From Agromyces lapidis (lineage in GTDB: Bacteria > Actinomycetota > Actinomycetes > Actinomycetales > Microbacteriaceae), in assembly GCF_009749405.1 (NCBI RefSeq), contig NZ_WBIQ01000009.1:248001-312000 (forward strand): DNA of 64,000 nucleotides, read 5' to 3'. The translations under genes were made by a program, and so were the position numbers. Numbering within the stretch: the first letter of the stretch is position 1; each line of letters starts with the position of its first letter. The notes below the pieces were generated by a model. It did no database searches and was not told the DNA's origin. It saw only the letters and a list, made by a program, of their open reading frames with translations. Shown here piece after piece: positions 1-7,591 of the stretch.

Positions 1-1100
1 CCCAGAGCTACCGCATCATCGCGACCCTCGACGTCAGCACCGCGGCATCCCATGGACTGAACCTCACCGCCGCGGTGCGCTCGGCGATCGCGAAGTACCC
101 GTGGACCCGCTTCGCGACGACCGCGCCGTTCCCCGACGGCGGGCTGCCGCGCGGCATGCGCCTCGTCGACGGCGAGGCGGTGGCGACGAAGTTCTCGGCC
201 TACGGCCTCGACGCGGCCGATCTCGCGGCGGCGCGCACGGGCCTGCCGCCGATGGTGCAGTCGCTCGAGTGCTCGGTGATGGACACCGCCGACGACATCG
301 CCTACTCGATCCACGACGTCGACGACTTCTACCGGGCGGGCCTGCTGAGCCACGGTGCGGTCGCGCGCGAGTTCCGCGGTTGGGTGGAGGGCTGGAGCAA
401 GCTGCGCCGGCTCGGCGACGAGGAGCTCGCCTCCCGCAGCGCGCCGGCGGGCGCCGCCCTCGAGGCGCTCCGCCGCAAGCTCGGCGCGAGCGACGCCTGG
501 ATCGCCGACGACGACGCCTTCGCCGCCGCGGTCGACACCGTCGCCGACGATCTCGTCGACGGCCTGCTCGCGACGCCCTTCGACGGCTCGATCGCGTCGG
601 AGCGCGCCCTCTCCTCGTTCACGAACCGCTGGATCGGTCACCTGCAGACCTCGGTCGTGCCCGCCCCTGAGGGGGTCGCCCGCACGGGGCTCGTCGCGCT
701 CGACCGCGGTGCGTGGCACGAGGTCGAGATCCTGAAGTTCGTGCACCGGCACTTCATCCTCGATCGGGCCGACATCGCCATGTACCAGCGCGGCCTCAGC
801 CGAGTGCTGACGCGGGCCGTCAAGGGCCTCACCGCGTGGGTGACCGACGACTACGACCGGCACCGCGTGCCGCAGCGGCTGAAGGAGCTCGTCGACATCG
901 CGATCGCCGGGTACGAGCTCGTGCGGGTCGCCCGGCCAGACGGCGTGCCCGTGCCCGACGCGGGCGCGGTGCGCCGGCTCGGCGTCGGCCGCGGCGTCGT
1001 CGACTACGTCGCCTCCCTCTCCGACGACCAGGCGCTCGCGGTCTCCGAGGCGATCGACGGCCGCCCCGACCGCTTGTGGGACATCGGCCAGAACCTCTGA
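1..1100 (+). CDS. dgt: dGTP triphosphohydrolase (dGTPase), 3' part
   Basis: C-terminal part of a deoxyguanosinetriphosphate triphosphohydrolase, an HD-domain enzyme that hydrolyses dGTP to deoxyguanosine and triphosphate and so affects dNTP pools. The frame is open from base 3, so the gene starts outside the window; the GTG at 75 is internal. Family hallmarks are the stretch ending YRIIATLDVS before GLNLTAAV, then KYPW, and the conserved HD-side motif MDTADDIAYSIHDVDDF near bases 280-330. The N-terminal HD metal ligands lie outside the window. It ends in TGA followed by a non-coding gap. The family call is firm; the substrate is inferred from family membership. Confidence 0.9.
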   Translation, partial: QSYRIIATLDVSTAASHGLNLTAAVRSAIAKYPWTRFATTAPFPDGGLPRGMRLVDGEAVATKFSAYGLDAADLAAARTGLPPMVQSLECSVMDTADDIAYSIHDVDDFYRAGLLSHGAVAREFRGWVEGWSKLRRLGDEELASRSAPAGAALEALRRKLGASDAWIADDDAFAAAVDTVADDLVDGLLATPFDGSIASERALSSFTNRWIGHLQTSVVPAPEGVARTGLVALDRGAWHEVEILKFVHRHFILDRADIAMYQRGLSRVLTRAVKGLTAWVTDDYDRHRVPQRLKELVDIAIAGYELVRVARPDGVPVPDAGAVRRLGVGRGVVDYVASLSDDQALAVSEAIDGRPDRLWDIGQNL

Positions 1101-1245
1101 TCCGCTCGGCGATTCACCTGATCAGAACCGTGATCCACTCCCGCTGAGTGCTCGAGATGAGTAGCATGTGGCTCAGCACCACCATCACGCATCATCACGC
1201 GGGGCGCCGTAAGGCTCGACCCCCGGCAAAGCAGGGAGTGGGCTC

Positions 1246-1665
1246 ATGAGTGGAACGCAGACCGGGGAAGCCCGGCCTACCGGGTGGGTCGGTTGGGGGG
1301 CGTTCGCGGGGATCATGCTGATCGTCGCGGGCGGCTTCGACCTCCTCTACGGATTCATCGCGCTGTTCATGTCCGACAGCGCCTACTTCGTCACCTCGCA
1401 GGGCGGACTGCTGCTCTTCGACGTGCAGGGCTGGGGCTGGTGGCACGTCATCAGCGGCGCGCTGCTGATCCTCGTCGGCGCCGTGCTCTTCACCGGAGCG
1501 ACGTGGGCGCGCGTCGTGGCGGTGATCCTCGTGATCGTGAACGCCCTCGGTCAGCTCGCGCTGCTCCCGGTGCAGCCCTGGTGGTCGCTCATCGTGCTGA
1601 CCCTCGACATCCTCGTGATCTACGCGCTCACGGTGCACGGCAAGGAGCTCGCACACCTCGGCTGA
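1246..1665 (+). CDS. small four-helix membrane protein, DUF7144-like
   Basis: A 139-residue integral membrane protein of unknown function. A short polar N-terminus is followed by about four hydrophobic segments (roughly residues 17-40, 60-80, 84-104 and 106-128) with tryptophans at the interfaces (WGWWHVI, QPWW). The composition and the GWGWWH-type motif resemble the actinobacterial DUF7144 family. The ATG is preceded by a purine-rich AGGGAGTGGG stretch that can act as a ribosome binding site. It stands alone between the dGTPase gene and an aminotransferase gene, and nothing nearby suggests a specific role. Confidence 0.8.
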   Translation: MSGTQTGEARPTGWVGWGAFAGIMLIVAGGFDLLYGFIALFMSDSAYFVTSQGGLLLFDVQGWGWWHVISGALLILVGAVLFTGATWARVVAVILVIVNALGQLALLPVQPWWSLIVLTLDILVIYALTVHGKELAHLG

Positions 1666-1741
1666 ACGGCCGCCATCTCCGGATGGATTGCGCCGCGTCA
1701 CCGCCTGTCATCAGCGGCGCGCGCGCCGTAGGCTGGTTGCC

Positions 1742-2968
1742 GTGACCGAACGCGCCCGTCTCTCCGCCCGCATCGCCGCCATCGCCGAGTCCGCGACCCT
1801 GAAGGTCGACGCGAAGGCGAAGGCCCTCCAGGCCGAGGGCCGCCCGGTCATCTCGTACGCCGCAGGCGAGCCCGACTTCGCGACGCCCGAGCACATCGTC
1901 GAGGCAGCCCTCGCCGCGACGCGCGACCCGAAGAACTACCGCTACACGCCCGCGGCGGGCCTGCCCGAGCTGCGCGAGGCGATCGCCGCGAAGACGCTGC
2001 GCGACTCGGGCCTCGAGGTCTCCCCCGGCCAGGTCGTCGTGACGAACGGCGGCAAGCAGGCGGTCTACCAGGCGTTCCAGGTGCTGCTCGACGAGGGCGA
2101 CGAGGTGCTCGTGCCCGCCCCCTACTGGACCACGTACCCCGAGGCGATCAAGCTCGCCGGCGGCACGCAGGTCGACGTCTTCGCCGGCAGCGACCAGGGC
2201 TACCTGGTCACCGTCGAGCAGCTCGAGGCCGCACGCACCGAGCGCACCAAGGTGCTGCTGTTCGTCTCGCCGTCGAACCCGACCGGCGCCGTCTACTCGC
2301 CCGAGCAGACACGTGCGATCGGCGAATGGGCCCTCGAGCACGGCATCTGGGTCGTCTCCGACGAGATCTACCAGAACCTCACCTACGGCCCGCTCGACTC
2401 CGAGGTCGGCAGCGCCGCCCCGCGCGCCGTCTCGATCGTCGAGGCCGTGCCCGGCCTCGCGAACCAGACGATCCTCGTCAACGGCGTCGCGAAGACCTAC
2501 GCGATGACCGGCTGGCGCCTCGGCTGGATGGTCGGCCCCGCCGACGTCATCAAGGGCGCCGCGAACCTGCAGTCGCACCTCTCGTCGAACGTGTCGAACA
2601 TCTCGCAGCGCGCCGCGATCGCCGCCCTCACGGGCCCGCAGGAGCCGGTCGAGCAGATGCGCCGGGCGTTCGACCGCCGCCGCCGCCTGATCGTCGCCGA
2701 GCTCTCGAAGATCGACGGCATGACGGTGCCCGTGCCCGAGGGCGCGTTCTACGTCTACCCCGATGTGACCGGCCTCCTCGGCCGCGAGTGGGGCGGCGTC
2801 ACCCCGACGAGTTCGCTCGAGCTCGCCGACCTGATCCTCGACCAGGCCGAGGTCGCCGCGGTGCCGGGCGAGGCGTTCGGGCCGAGCGGCTTCCTGCGGT
2901 TCAGCTACGCGCTCGGCGACGAGCCGCTGCTCGAGGGCGTGCAGCGCCTGCAGCGCCTCTTCGGCTAG
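1742..2968 (+). CDS. PLP-dependent class I aminotransferase (aspartate aminotransferase-like)
   Basis: A 408-residue fold-type I aminotransferase, likely moving amino groups between aspartate (or a related amino acid) and 2-oxoglutarate in the cytoplasm. Visible features are the substrate-side motif AAGEPDF, the SPSNPTG cofactor motif, YSDEIY-type Asp/Tyr contacts, and the PLP-binding lysine at about residue 251 in [12 protein letters not shown]. Length is normal for the family. I chose the GTG at 1742: a TAGGCT -10 box at 1729-1734 lies seven bases upstream, fitting leaderless transcription, and homology begins there. An in-frame start at 1688 would add 18 unlikely Arg-rich residues. Exact substrate is unresolved. 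Confidence 0.9.
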   Translation: MTERARLSARIAAIAESATLKVDAKAKALQAEGRPVISYAAGEPDFATPEHIVEAALAATRDPKNYRYTPAAGLPELREAIAAKTLRDSGLEVSPGQVVVTNGGKQAVYQAFQVLLDEGDEVLVPAPYWTTYPEAIKLAGGTQVDVFAGSDQGYLVTVEQLEAARTERTKVLLFVSPSNPTGAVYSPEQTRAIGEWALEHGIWVVSDEIYQNLTYGPLDSEVGSAAPRAVSIVEAVPGLANQTILVNGVAKTYAMTGWRLGWMVGPADVIKGAANLQSHLSSNVSNISQRAAIAALTGPQEPVEQMRRAFDRRRRLIVAELSKIDGMTVPVPEGAFYVYPDVTGLLGREWGGVTPTSSLELADLILDQAEVAAVPGEAFGPSGFLRFSYALGDEPLLEGVQRLQRLFG

Positions 2969-2996
2969 CGTCCGTCGCGGCTCGCTTGGGGTCGGG

Positions 2997-3431
2997 TCAG
3001 CCCACCCGGCAGACGACGTAGGCCGCGAAGTACCTCGGGCTCCGATCGGGTTCGATCCGCTCGACCTCGATCCGCCAGCCGATCGGCAGGGTGGAACCGG
3101 CGCTCCCCGCGACCGGCCCGTCGTCGACCGCCCGCAGTCCGCTGCCCGAGCCGAGACGTCCGCCGCCCATCGCGAGCTCGCCGCGCTCGCAATACGCGAC
3201 CGCGGAGCCCGCGCTGTCGTACGACCCGAGCACCTCCTGGGCTTCGCGGACGACGAGGTCGCCACGGAGGTCGCCGGCGTGCGTGTCCGGCGTCTCGGGC
3301 ACCTCCGGCTCGACCGTCGCCCCGCTCGAGGTGGCCACCTGCAGGCCGACGAGGGTCCCGACGCCGTATCCGGCGGCGACTGCGGTGATGGTGGCTGCGG
3401 CGACCATCGCCGCGACCACCCAGATCTTCAT
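2997..3431 (-). CDS. hypothetical membrane-anchored or secreted protein
   Basis: A 144-residue protein with no family I recognise. The N-terminus (MKIWVVAAMVAAATITAVAAG) is a hydrophobic signal or anchor, followed by an acidic Pro/Glu-rich linker (about residues 40-52) and an extracytoplasmic domain with only two cysteines (YCERG and VVCRVG) that could form a disulfide. The start is supported by GAGGAG six bases upstream. It lies downstream of the argP-like gene on the same strand, across a 135-bp gap with a direct repeat. Function unknown. Confidence 0.72.
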   Translation of the reverse strand: MKIWVVAAMVAAATITAVAAGYGVGTLVGLQVATSSGATVEPEVPETPDTHAGDLRGDLVVREAQEVLGSYDSAGSAVAYCERGELAMGGGRLGSGSGLRAVDDGPVAGSAGSTLPIGWRIEVERIEPDRSPRYFAAYVVCRVG

Positions 3432-3506
3432 GCGCAGCTCCTCGCCAAGCCGGCGGCTCCTCGCCCGGGTCGCCTGAGACGCTAGCGCAGGCTCCGGCCG
3501 ACGGCG

Positions 3507-3547
3507 TGCGTGCCAGCACTGGACTCCGCATGCGTGCCAGCACTGGA
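3507..3547. repeat. 17-bp direct repeat pair between two minus-strand genes
   Basis: The 17-mer TGCGTGCCAGCACTGGA occurs at 3507-3523 and again at 3531-3547, 24 bp apart. GACTCC at 3522-3527 can also pair with GGAGTC at 3545-3550. It lies downstream of the argP-like gene and upstream of the gene starting at 3431, so it could be an operator or part of a terminator. Confidence 0.6.
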
Positions 3548-3566
3548 GTCTCGCCGACCGGCGCGC

Positions 3567-4529
3567 TCAGACCAGCGTGTTCCTGGCCTCGCGCGCGAGT
3601 TCGTCGGCCACGGCGTCGAGCAGGGGCGAGCTGAGGTTCCACTGCTGCCAGTGGAGCGGGACGCCGACGGGCGCGCCGCCGAGGCGCACGAGCTCGCCGC
3701 GCTCGAGCTCGGCCGACGACTGGAACTCGGGCAGCATGCCCCAGCCGAGCCCGAGCTTCACGGCGCTCGCGAAGTCGTTCGACGCGGGCACGTAGTGCCG
3801 TGGGGCGCGCTCGGGATCGAATCCGGCGGCCTGCAGTGCATCGTGCTGCAGATGGTCGCGACGATCGAAGTCGACGAGCGGTGCGTGCGCCAACCAGGCG
3901 GGCAGCGTGGATGCCACGGAACCCGCCTTGCGGGATTCGCCGTGCCCGGCCGACCACCGGGCGAGGTACGCCGGCGTCGCCACGGCCTCGTAGCGCATGA
4001 CGCCGAGGGGGCGCACGAGGCATCCGGCCACCGGGGTGGCCTGCGAGGTGACCGCTCCCATGACGGTGCCCGACTCGAGGAGGCCGGCGGTGAAGTCCTG
4101 GTCGTCTCGATGCAGGTCGAACACGACGGGGTGCACCAGCGCGACGCGGGCGAGCGCGGGCAGGAACCAGGTGGCGAGCGAGTCGGCGTTGACCGCGAGC
4201 GGGATCGTCACGTGGCGCGGAGCGGCGGCGGGCTGGCCGCTGCGGGCGGCGGGGCCGCCCGCGTGATCGGCGTCGAGCCCGAACTCGGCGAGCGCGTCGT
4301 GTTCGAGCAGCGCCAACTGGCGGGCGAGCCGCACGACGGCGGCACCCGCCTCGGTCGCCCGCGCGGGCTTCGAGCGCACGACGAGCACCCTGCCGAGCTG
4401 CTGCTCGAGGGTCTTCACCCGTTGCGACACCGCCGACGGGGTGAGCCGCAGCCGCCGGGCGGCCGCGTCGAAGGTGCCTTCGTCGATGACGGCGGCGAGC
4501 GTGCGGGCGAGGTCGAGCGGAATCTGCAT
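3567..4529 (-). CDS. argP: LysR-family regulator, ArgP/LysG type
   Basis: A 320-residue LysR regulator. The N-terminal winged helix-turn-helix is visible (LARTLAAVIDEGTFDAAARRLRLTPSAVSQRVKTLE is the family pattern, about residues 6-45), followed by a periplasmic-binding-protein-like effector domain. It is divergent from a LysE/ArgO exporter 71 bp away. In characterised LysG/LysE and ArgP/ArgO pairs the regulator senses lysine, arginine or histidine and activates the exporter, which gives the role here. I chose the ATG at 4529 over an upstream in-frame start because a TAGCCT -10 (minus strand, 4538-4543) lies eight bases before it and the HTH begins directly after. Confidence 0.88.
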   Translation of the reverse strand: MQIPLDLARTLAAVIDEGTFDAAARRLRLTPSAVSQRVKTLEQQLGRVLVVRSKPARATEAGAAVVRLARQLALLEHDALAEFGLDADHAGGPAARSGQPAAAPRHVTIPLAVNADSLATWFLPALARVALVHPVVFDLHRDDQDFTAGLLESGTVMGAVTSQATPVAGCLVRPLGVMRYEAVATPAYLARWSAGHGESRKAGSVASTLPAWLAHAPLVDFDRRDHLQHDALQAAGFDPERAPRHYVPASNDFASAVKLGLGWGMLPEFQSSAELERGELVRLGGAPVGVPLHWQQWNLSSPLLDAVADELAREARNTLV

Positions 4530-4600
4530 CTGAAGCAAGGCTAATGGTTCTGAAGGATCTTGAGCTGGATTCAGGTGAATTCGGCTCATAGCCTCGTTCC

Positions 4601-5335
4601 ATGCCCCTCTCCTCCGTGCTCGCCGGCTTCGGCCTCGGCCTCTCGCTCATCGTCGCGATCGGTGCGCAGAACGTATTCGTGCTGCGCCAGGGCATCCGTC
4701 GCGAGCACGTCTTCGCGGTCGCGGCGATCTGCGCCGTGAGCGACCTCGTGCTCATCATCGTGGGCGTCTCGGGCATCGGCGCCGTGCTCGGCGCCGTGCC
4801 GTGGCTCGTCGAGGTGATCCGCTGGGTCGGCGCCGCGTTCCTCGTCGGCTACGGGCTGCTCGCGGCCCGGCGTGCGCTGAGGGCCGGCGGTGAGGCGCTC
4901 GTCACCGGCGAGGCGGCGACGGACGCCCTGGAATCCGCGGACGCGGGGGCCGGGACTCCCGCCGCGTCCGCGGATTCCAGGGCGCCCTTCGGCCCGGCGG
5001 CACCTGCGACGGTGCTCGCGCCGACACGCACCCGACCGGCCCGATCGACCCTCGCCGCAGCGGTGCTCACCTGTCTCGCCCTCACCTGGCTGAACCCGCA
5101 CGTCTACCTCGACACCGTGTTCCTGCTCGGGTCGGTGGCGAACAGCCACGGCGACGGGCGATGGGCGTTCGCCGCGGGCGCGGGGGCCGCGAGCCTCGTC
5201 TGGTTCTTCGCCCTCGCGTACGGCGCGCGCCTGCTCGGCCGGGTGCTCGCGACCCCGCGGGCCTGGCGCATCCTCGACGGCGTGATCGCGGTCGTCATGT
5301 TCGCCATCGCGGCTTCGCTCGTGCTGCCCCACTGA
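4601..5335 (+). CDS. lysE: LysE/ArgO-family amino-acid exporter
   Basis: A 244-residue inner-membrane exporter for basic amino acids. It begins with the family signature GLSLIVAIGAQNVFVLRQG and has about six hydrophobic helices; NPHVYLDTVFLLG near residue 168 is also typical. Between helices three and four is an unusually long polar loop (about residues 90-145, Ala/Ser/Thr/Pro-rich), and its DNA contains a 23-bp inverted repeat at 4924-4984. Start: ATG at 4601, with TAGCCT at 4589-4594 six bases upstream, indicating a leaderless message. It is divergent from the ArgP-type regulator that presumably activates it. Confidence 0.92.
   Translation: MPLSSVLAGFGLGLSLIVAIGAQNVFVLRQGIRREHVFAVAAICAVSDLVLIIVGVSGIGAVLGAVPWLVEVIRWVGAAFLVGYGLLAARRALRAGGEALVTGEAATDALESADAGAGTPAASADSRAPFGPAAPATVLAPTRTRPARSTLAAAVLTCLALTWLNPHVYLDTVFLLGSVANSHGDGRWAFAAGAGAASLVWFFALAYGARLLGRVLATPRAWRILDGVIAVVMFAIAASLVLPH
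4924..4984. repeat. inverted repeat with 23-bp perfect arms inside lysE
   Basis: Arm 4924-4946 is the exact reverse complement of arm 4962-4984, separated by 15 bases. The arms contain CCTGGAATCCGCGGACG. The repeat sits in frame in the polar loop of the exporter, so it adds residues without breaking the gene. It could be a small palindromic insertion (REP- or MITE-like) or an intragenic hairpin. Confidence 0.9.
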
Positions 5336-5365
5336 TCGGGAATAGCGGGTCGCCCCCGCCCGTGC

Positions 5366-5371
5366 TACCGT
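5366..5371 (+). promoter_or_regulatory. -10 box for the cysteine leader/oxygenase transcript
   Basis: TACCGT lies ten bases before the GTG of the tiny leader ORF. With transcription starting about seven bases later, the leader would begin at or within a few bases of the 5' end. No convincing -35 box is visible, as is common for this genome. Confidence 0.45.
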
Positions 5372-5381
5372 TTCCGACATC

Positions 5382-5417
5382 GTGAGCACCAACACCTGTC
5401 GCTGCTGTCGCCGCTAG
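5382..5417 (+). CDS. candidate cysteine-rich leader peptide (11 residues)
   Basis: A GTG-started 12-codon ORF reading MSTNTCRCCRR then stop. Three cysteines in a CxCC cluster in so short an ORF, close to a -10 box and followed by mutually exclusive hairpins, match the pattern of cysteine-responsive attenuator leaders described in mycobacteria and other actinobacteria, where ribosome progress over Cys codons controls downstream expression. The gene behind it, after 218 bases, encodes an isopenicillin N synthase-family oxygenase. The ORF and hairpins are seen directly; the cysteine-sensing role is inferred. Expression is not provable from sequence. Confidence 0.6.
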   Translation: MSTNTCRCCRR

Positions 5418-5469
5418 GCGGTCGTCTCCCCGACGACCCCAGGGCGCGATTCCCCGCGCCGCCGACCGC
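5418..5469 (+). promoter_or_regulatory. attenuator-like alternative hairpins
   Basis: Immediately after the leader stop codon, GGTCGTC (5420-5426) pairs with GACGACC (5432-5438), and GGCGCG (5443-5448) pairs with CGCGCC (5455-5460). Alternatively GCGGTCG (5418-5424) can pair with CGACCGC (5463-5469), which excludes the first hairpin. Such competing structures fit attenuation. No U-tract follows, so any termination would be Rho-dependent or the effect could be on translation. Confidence 0.5.
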
Positions 5470-5635
5470 AGCCCCGTGCTCACGCCGCATCCGACGCGTC
5501 CGCGTCAGGTCCGTGGCATCCCGCTCGAACCGATCTCGCATCGACCTCGAACCGGGATGCCGCAGTGCCGACGTCAACGGATGCCGGGGCCGCCGCGTCG
5601 TCGGCGCACCATCCGGCACTCGAAAGGACCATCCC

Positions 5636-6640
5636 ATGTCCGGCATCCCCGTTCTCGACCTCTCACTGCTCAACGGCACGACCGAGCAGCAGGCGAAGTT
5701 CCGCGACGACCTCCGTCGCGCGACGCACGAGGTCGGCTTCTTCTCGCTCATCGGCCACGGCGTGCCGACCGAGCTCATCGACCGGGCCTACGCGGCGGCG
5801 CGAGCCTTCTTCGCGCTCCCCGAGTCGCACAAGCTCGCGATCGAGAACGTCACGAGCCCGCACTTCCGCGGCTATACGCGCATGGGCGGCGAACGCACGC
5901 TCGGACGCGTCGACATCCGCGAGCAGATCGACCTCGGCGCCGAGCGCCCGGCCGTTGCGATGACCGCCGACGCCCCCGACTACTGGATCCTCGAGGGACC
6001 GAACCTGTGGCCCGAGGCGCTGCCCGAACTTCGGGCGGTCTCCGAGGAGTGGATCGCCCGGCTCGACGAGGTCGGCATGCGCCTCCTCCGCACCTGGGCG
6101 GAGGCCCTCGGCGCGGCGCCGGACACCTTCGACGCCGCCTTCGAACGCCCCTCTCCGTACCTCAAGATCGTGCGCTACCCCGGCGTCTCGGCCGAGCAGC
6201 CCGCCCAGGGCGTCGGCGCCCACAAGGACCTCGGCGTGCTCACGCTGCTCTCGGTCGAGGACGGCAAGGCCGGCCTGCAGGTCGAGAAGGACGGCGAGTG
6301 GATCGACGTCGTCGCCCCGTCCGGTGCGTTCATCGTGAACATCGGCGAGCTGCTCGAGATCGCCACCGACGGCTACCTCAAGGCGACCAAGCACCGCGTG
6401 GTCTCGCCCGCGCCCGGCACCGAGCGCATCTCGATCCCCTACTTCCACGGGCCGGCGCTCGACGCGGTGATCCCGACGGTCGAGCTCGCTCCCGAGCTCG
6501 CCGCCGAGGCGCCGGGAATCACCCGGGACCCGGCGAACCCCCTGCACGCCGTGTTCGGCGAGAACTGGCTGAAGAGCCGGCTCCGCGCCCACCCGAACGT
6601 CGTCGAGGCGCAGCACCCGAGGCTCCTCGTCGGCGCCTGA
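5636..6640 (+). CDS. isopenicillin N synthase-family 2-oxoglutarate/Fe(II) oxygenase
   Basis: A 334-residue non-haem iron oxygenase. The N-terminal DIOX_N-type domain (IPVLDLS, THEVGFFSLIGHGVP) is followed by a double-stranded beta-helix core. The iron ligands are visible as H196 and D198 in GAHKDLG and H253 in TKHRV, with R264/S266 in the RISIPYF motif that holds 2-oxoglutarate or a substrate carboxylate. Start is the ATG at 5636 after GAAAGGA; a longer in-frame read from 5513 is Arg-rich and lacks homology. The substrate is unknown. The cysteine-rich leader upstream suggests a role in sulfur or thiol metabolism, but that is inference. Confidence 0.88.
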   Translation: MSGIPVLDLSLLNGTTEQQAKFRDDLRRATHEVGFFSLIGHGVPTELIDRAYAAARAFFALPESHKLAIENVTSPHFRGYTRMGGERTLGRVDIREQIDLGAERPAVAMTADAPDYWILEGPNLWPEALPELRAVSEEWIARLDEVGMRLLRTWAEALGAAPDTFDAAFERPSPYLKIVRYPGVSAEQPAQGVGAHKDLGVLTLLSVEDGKAGLQVEKDGEWIDVVAPSGAFIVNIGELLEIATDGYLKATKHRVVSPAPGTERISIPYFHGPALDAVIPTVELAPELAAEAPGITRDPANPLHAVFGENWLKSRLRAHPNVVEAQHPRLLVGA

Positions 6641-6684
6641 CCCGGGGTGGAGAGAGCGCCGCTCGCTCGCGAGCTCGCGTGGGG

Positions 6685-6711
6685 TGTCGAAAACCGCTTC
6701 CGCCGTTCGTC
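6685..6711 (+). promoter_or_regulatory. ECF42-type promoter for the DGPF-sigma operon
   Basis: TGTCGA at 6685-6690 and CGTC at 6708-6711, separated by 17 bases, match what I recall of the published ECF42 target consensus (-35 TGTCGA, -10 CG[A/T]C). The site lies 38 bases before the DGPF gene, implying autoregulation by the sigma factor encoded two ORFs on. Confidence 0.75.
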
Positions 6712-6748
6712 GTACCTGCGTAGCGTGATCGAGAGAGAGGATTCCACC

Positions 6749-7591
6749 ATGGAATACGCGCTGTTGTACGCAGAGGGCGCGGACGCCCTGCCCTACGTCG
6801 CCGCCGACGACAACGTCGGCGAGTGGGTCGACGAGGTCGTCGCGCGCGGCGTCTCCGAGTTCGGCGAGCGACTGCGCCCCGAGCAGGATGCCACGACCGT
6901 GCGTGTGCGGGGCGGCGAGCTGCTCGTGAGCGACGGACCGTTCACCGAATCGAAGGAGTCGATCGGCGGGTTCGACGTCATCGACGCCCGCGACCTCGAC
7001 GAGGCGATCGAGATCGCTTCGCGGCACCCGGTCGCGTCGTTCGGGCGCGTCGAGGTGCGTCCCTTCGTGCGATGGCCCGGCGCGGAGCCGGGCGCCCGTA
7101 TCGTGCCCGCCGGTTTCGCAGAGCGGGAGCCGGCGGGCAGGCGGTACCTCCTGCTCGTGATCGTCGACCCCGCAGGTGAGCGTCCCGCGGGCGACGGCGA
7201 CGCCGGTGACGACGACCCCGAGGCGTGGGTGACCGAGATGGACGGCCGCGGCGTGCGTCTCTTCGGCGAGGTGCTGCGCGGCCCCGAGGATGCCACCTTC
7301 GTGCGCCGGAGGGACGGCGAAGTGCTCGTCGCCGACGGGCCCTTCACCGAGGCGAAGGAGTGGATCGCGGGCTTCGACCTGCTCGAGGTGGCCGACCTCG
7401 CCGAGGCGATCGAGGTCGCGTCGAAGCATCCGATGGCCCGTGGCGGAACGCTCGAGCTGCGCCCGCTGTGGCCGTTCGACCCGCACGAGGACCACGTCGA
7501 ACGGGTCGAGCGCGAGGCGGCCGAGGTCGCGGTGCGACTCGAGCCCCGGTCCGCCGAGGTCGTCGGAGCGGCCGCGGGGGCGGGGTCCTGA
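6749..7591 (+). CDS. tandem YCII/DGPF-domain protein
   Basis: A 280-residue soluble protein made of two consecutive YCII-related (DGPF) domains, about residues 1-115 and 130-250. Each carries the signature DGPFTE (SDGPFTESKE and ADGPFTEAKE) followed by GGFDV or AGFDL. Single-domain versions of about 120 residues are usual, so this is a duplication or fusion. DGPF proteins are the standard partners and main targets of ECF42 sigma factors; their biochemical role is unknown. Start is the ATG at 6749 after GAGAGAGAGG. It overlaps the sigma gene by four bases if that gene starts at 7588. Confidence 0.88.
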   Translation: MEYALLYAEGADALPYVAADDNVGEWVDEVVARGVSEFGERLRPEQDATTVRVRGGELLVSDGPFTESKESIGGFDVIDARDLDEAIEIASRHPVASFGRVEVRPFVRWPGAEPGARIVPAGFAEREPAGRRYLLLVIVDPAGERPAGDGDAGDDDPEAWVTEMDGRGVRLFGEVLRGPEDATFVRRRDGEVLVADGPFTEAKEWIAGFDLLEVADLAEAIEVASKHPMARGGTLELRPLWPFDPHEDHVERVEREAAEVAVRLEPRSAEVVGAAAGAGS

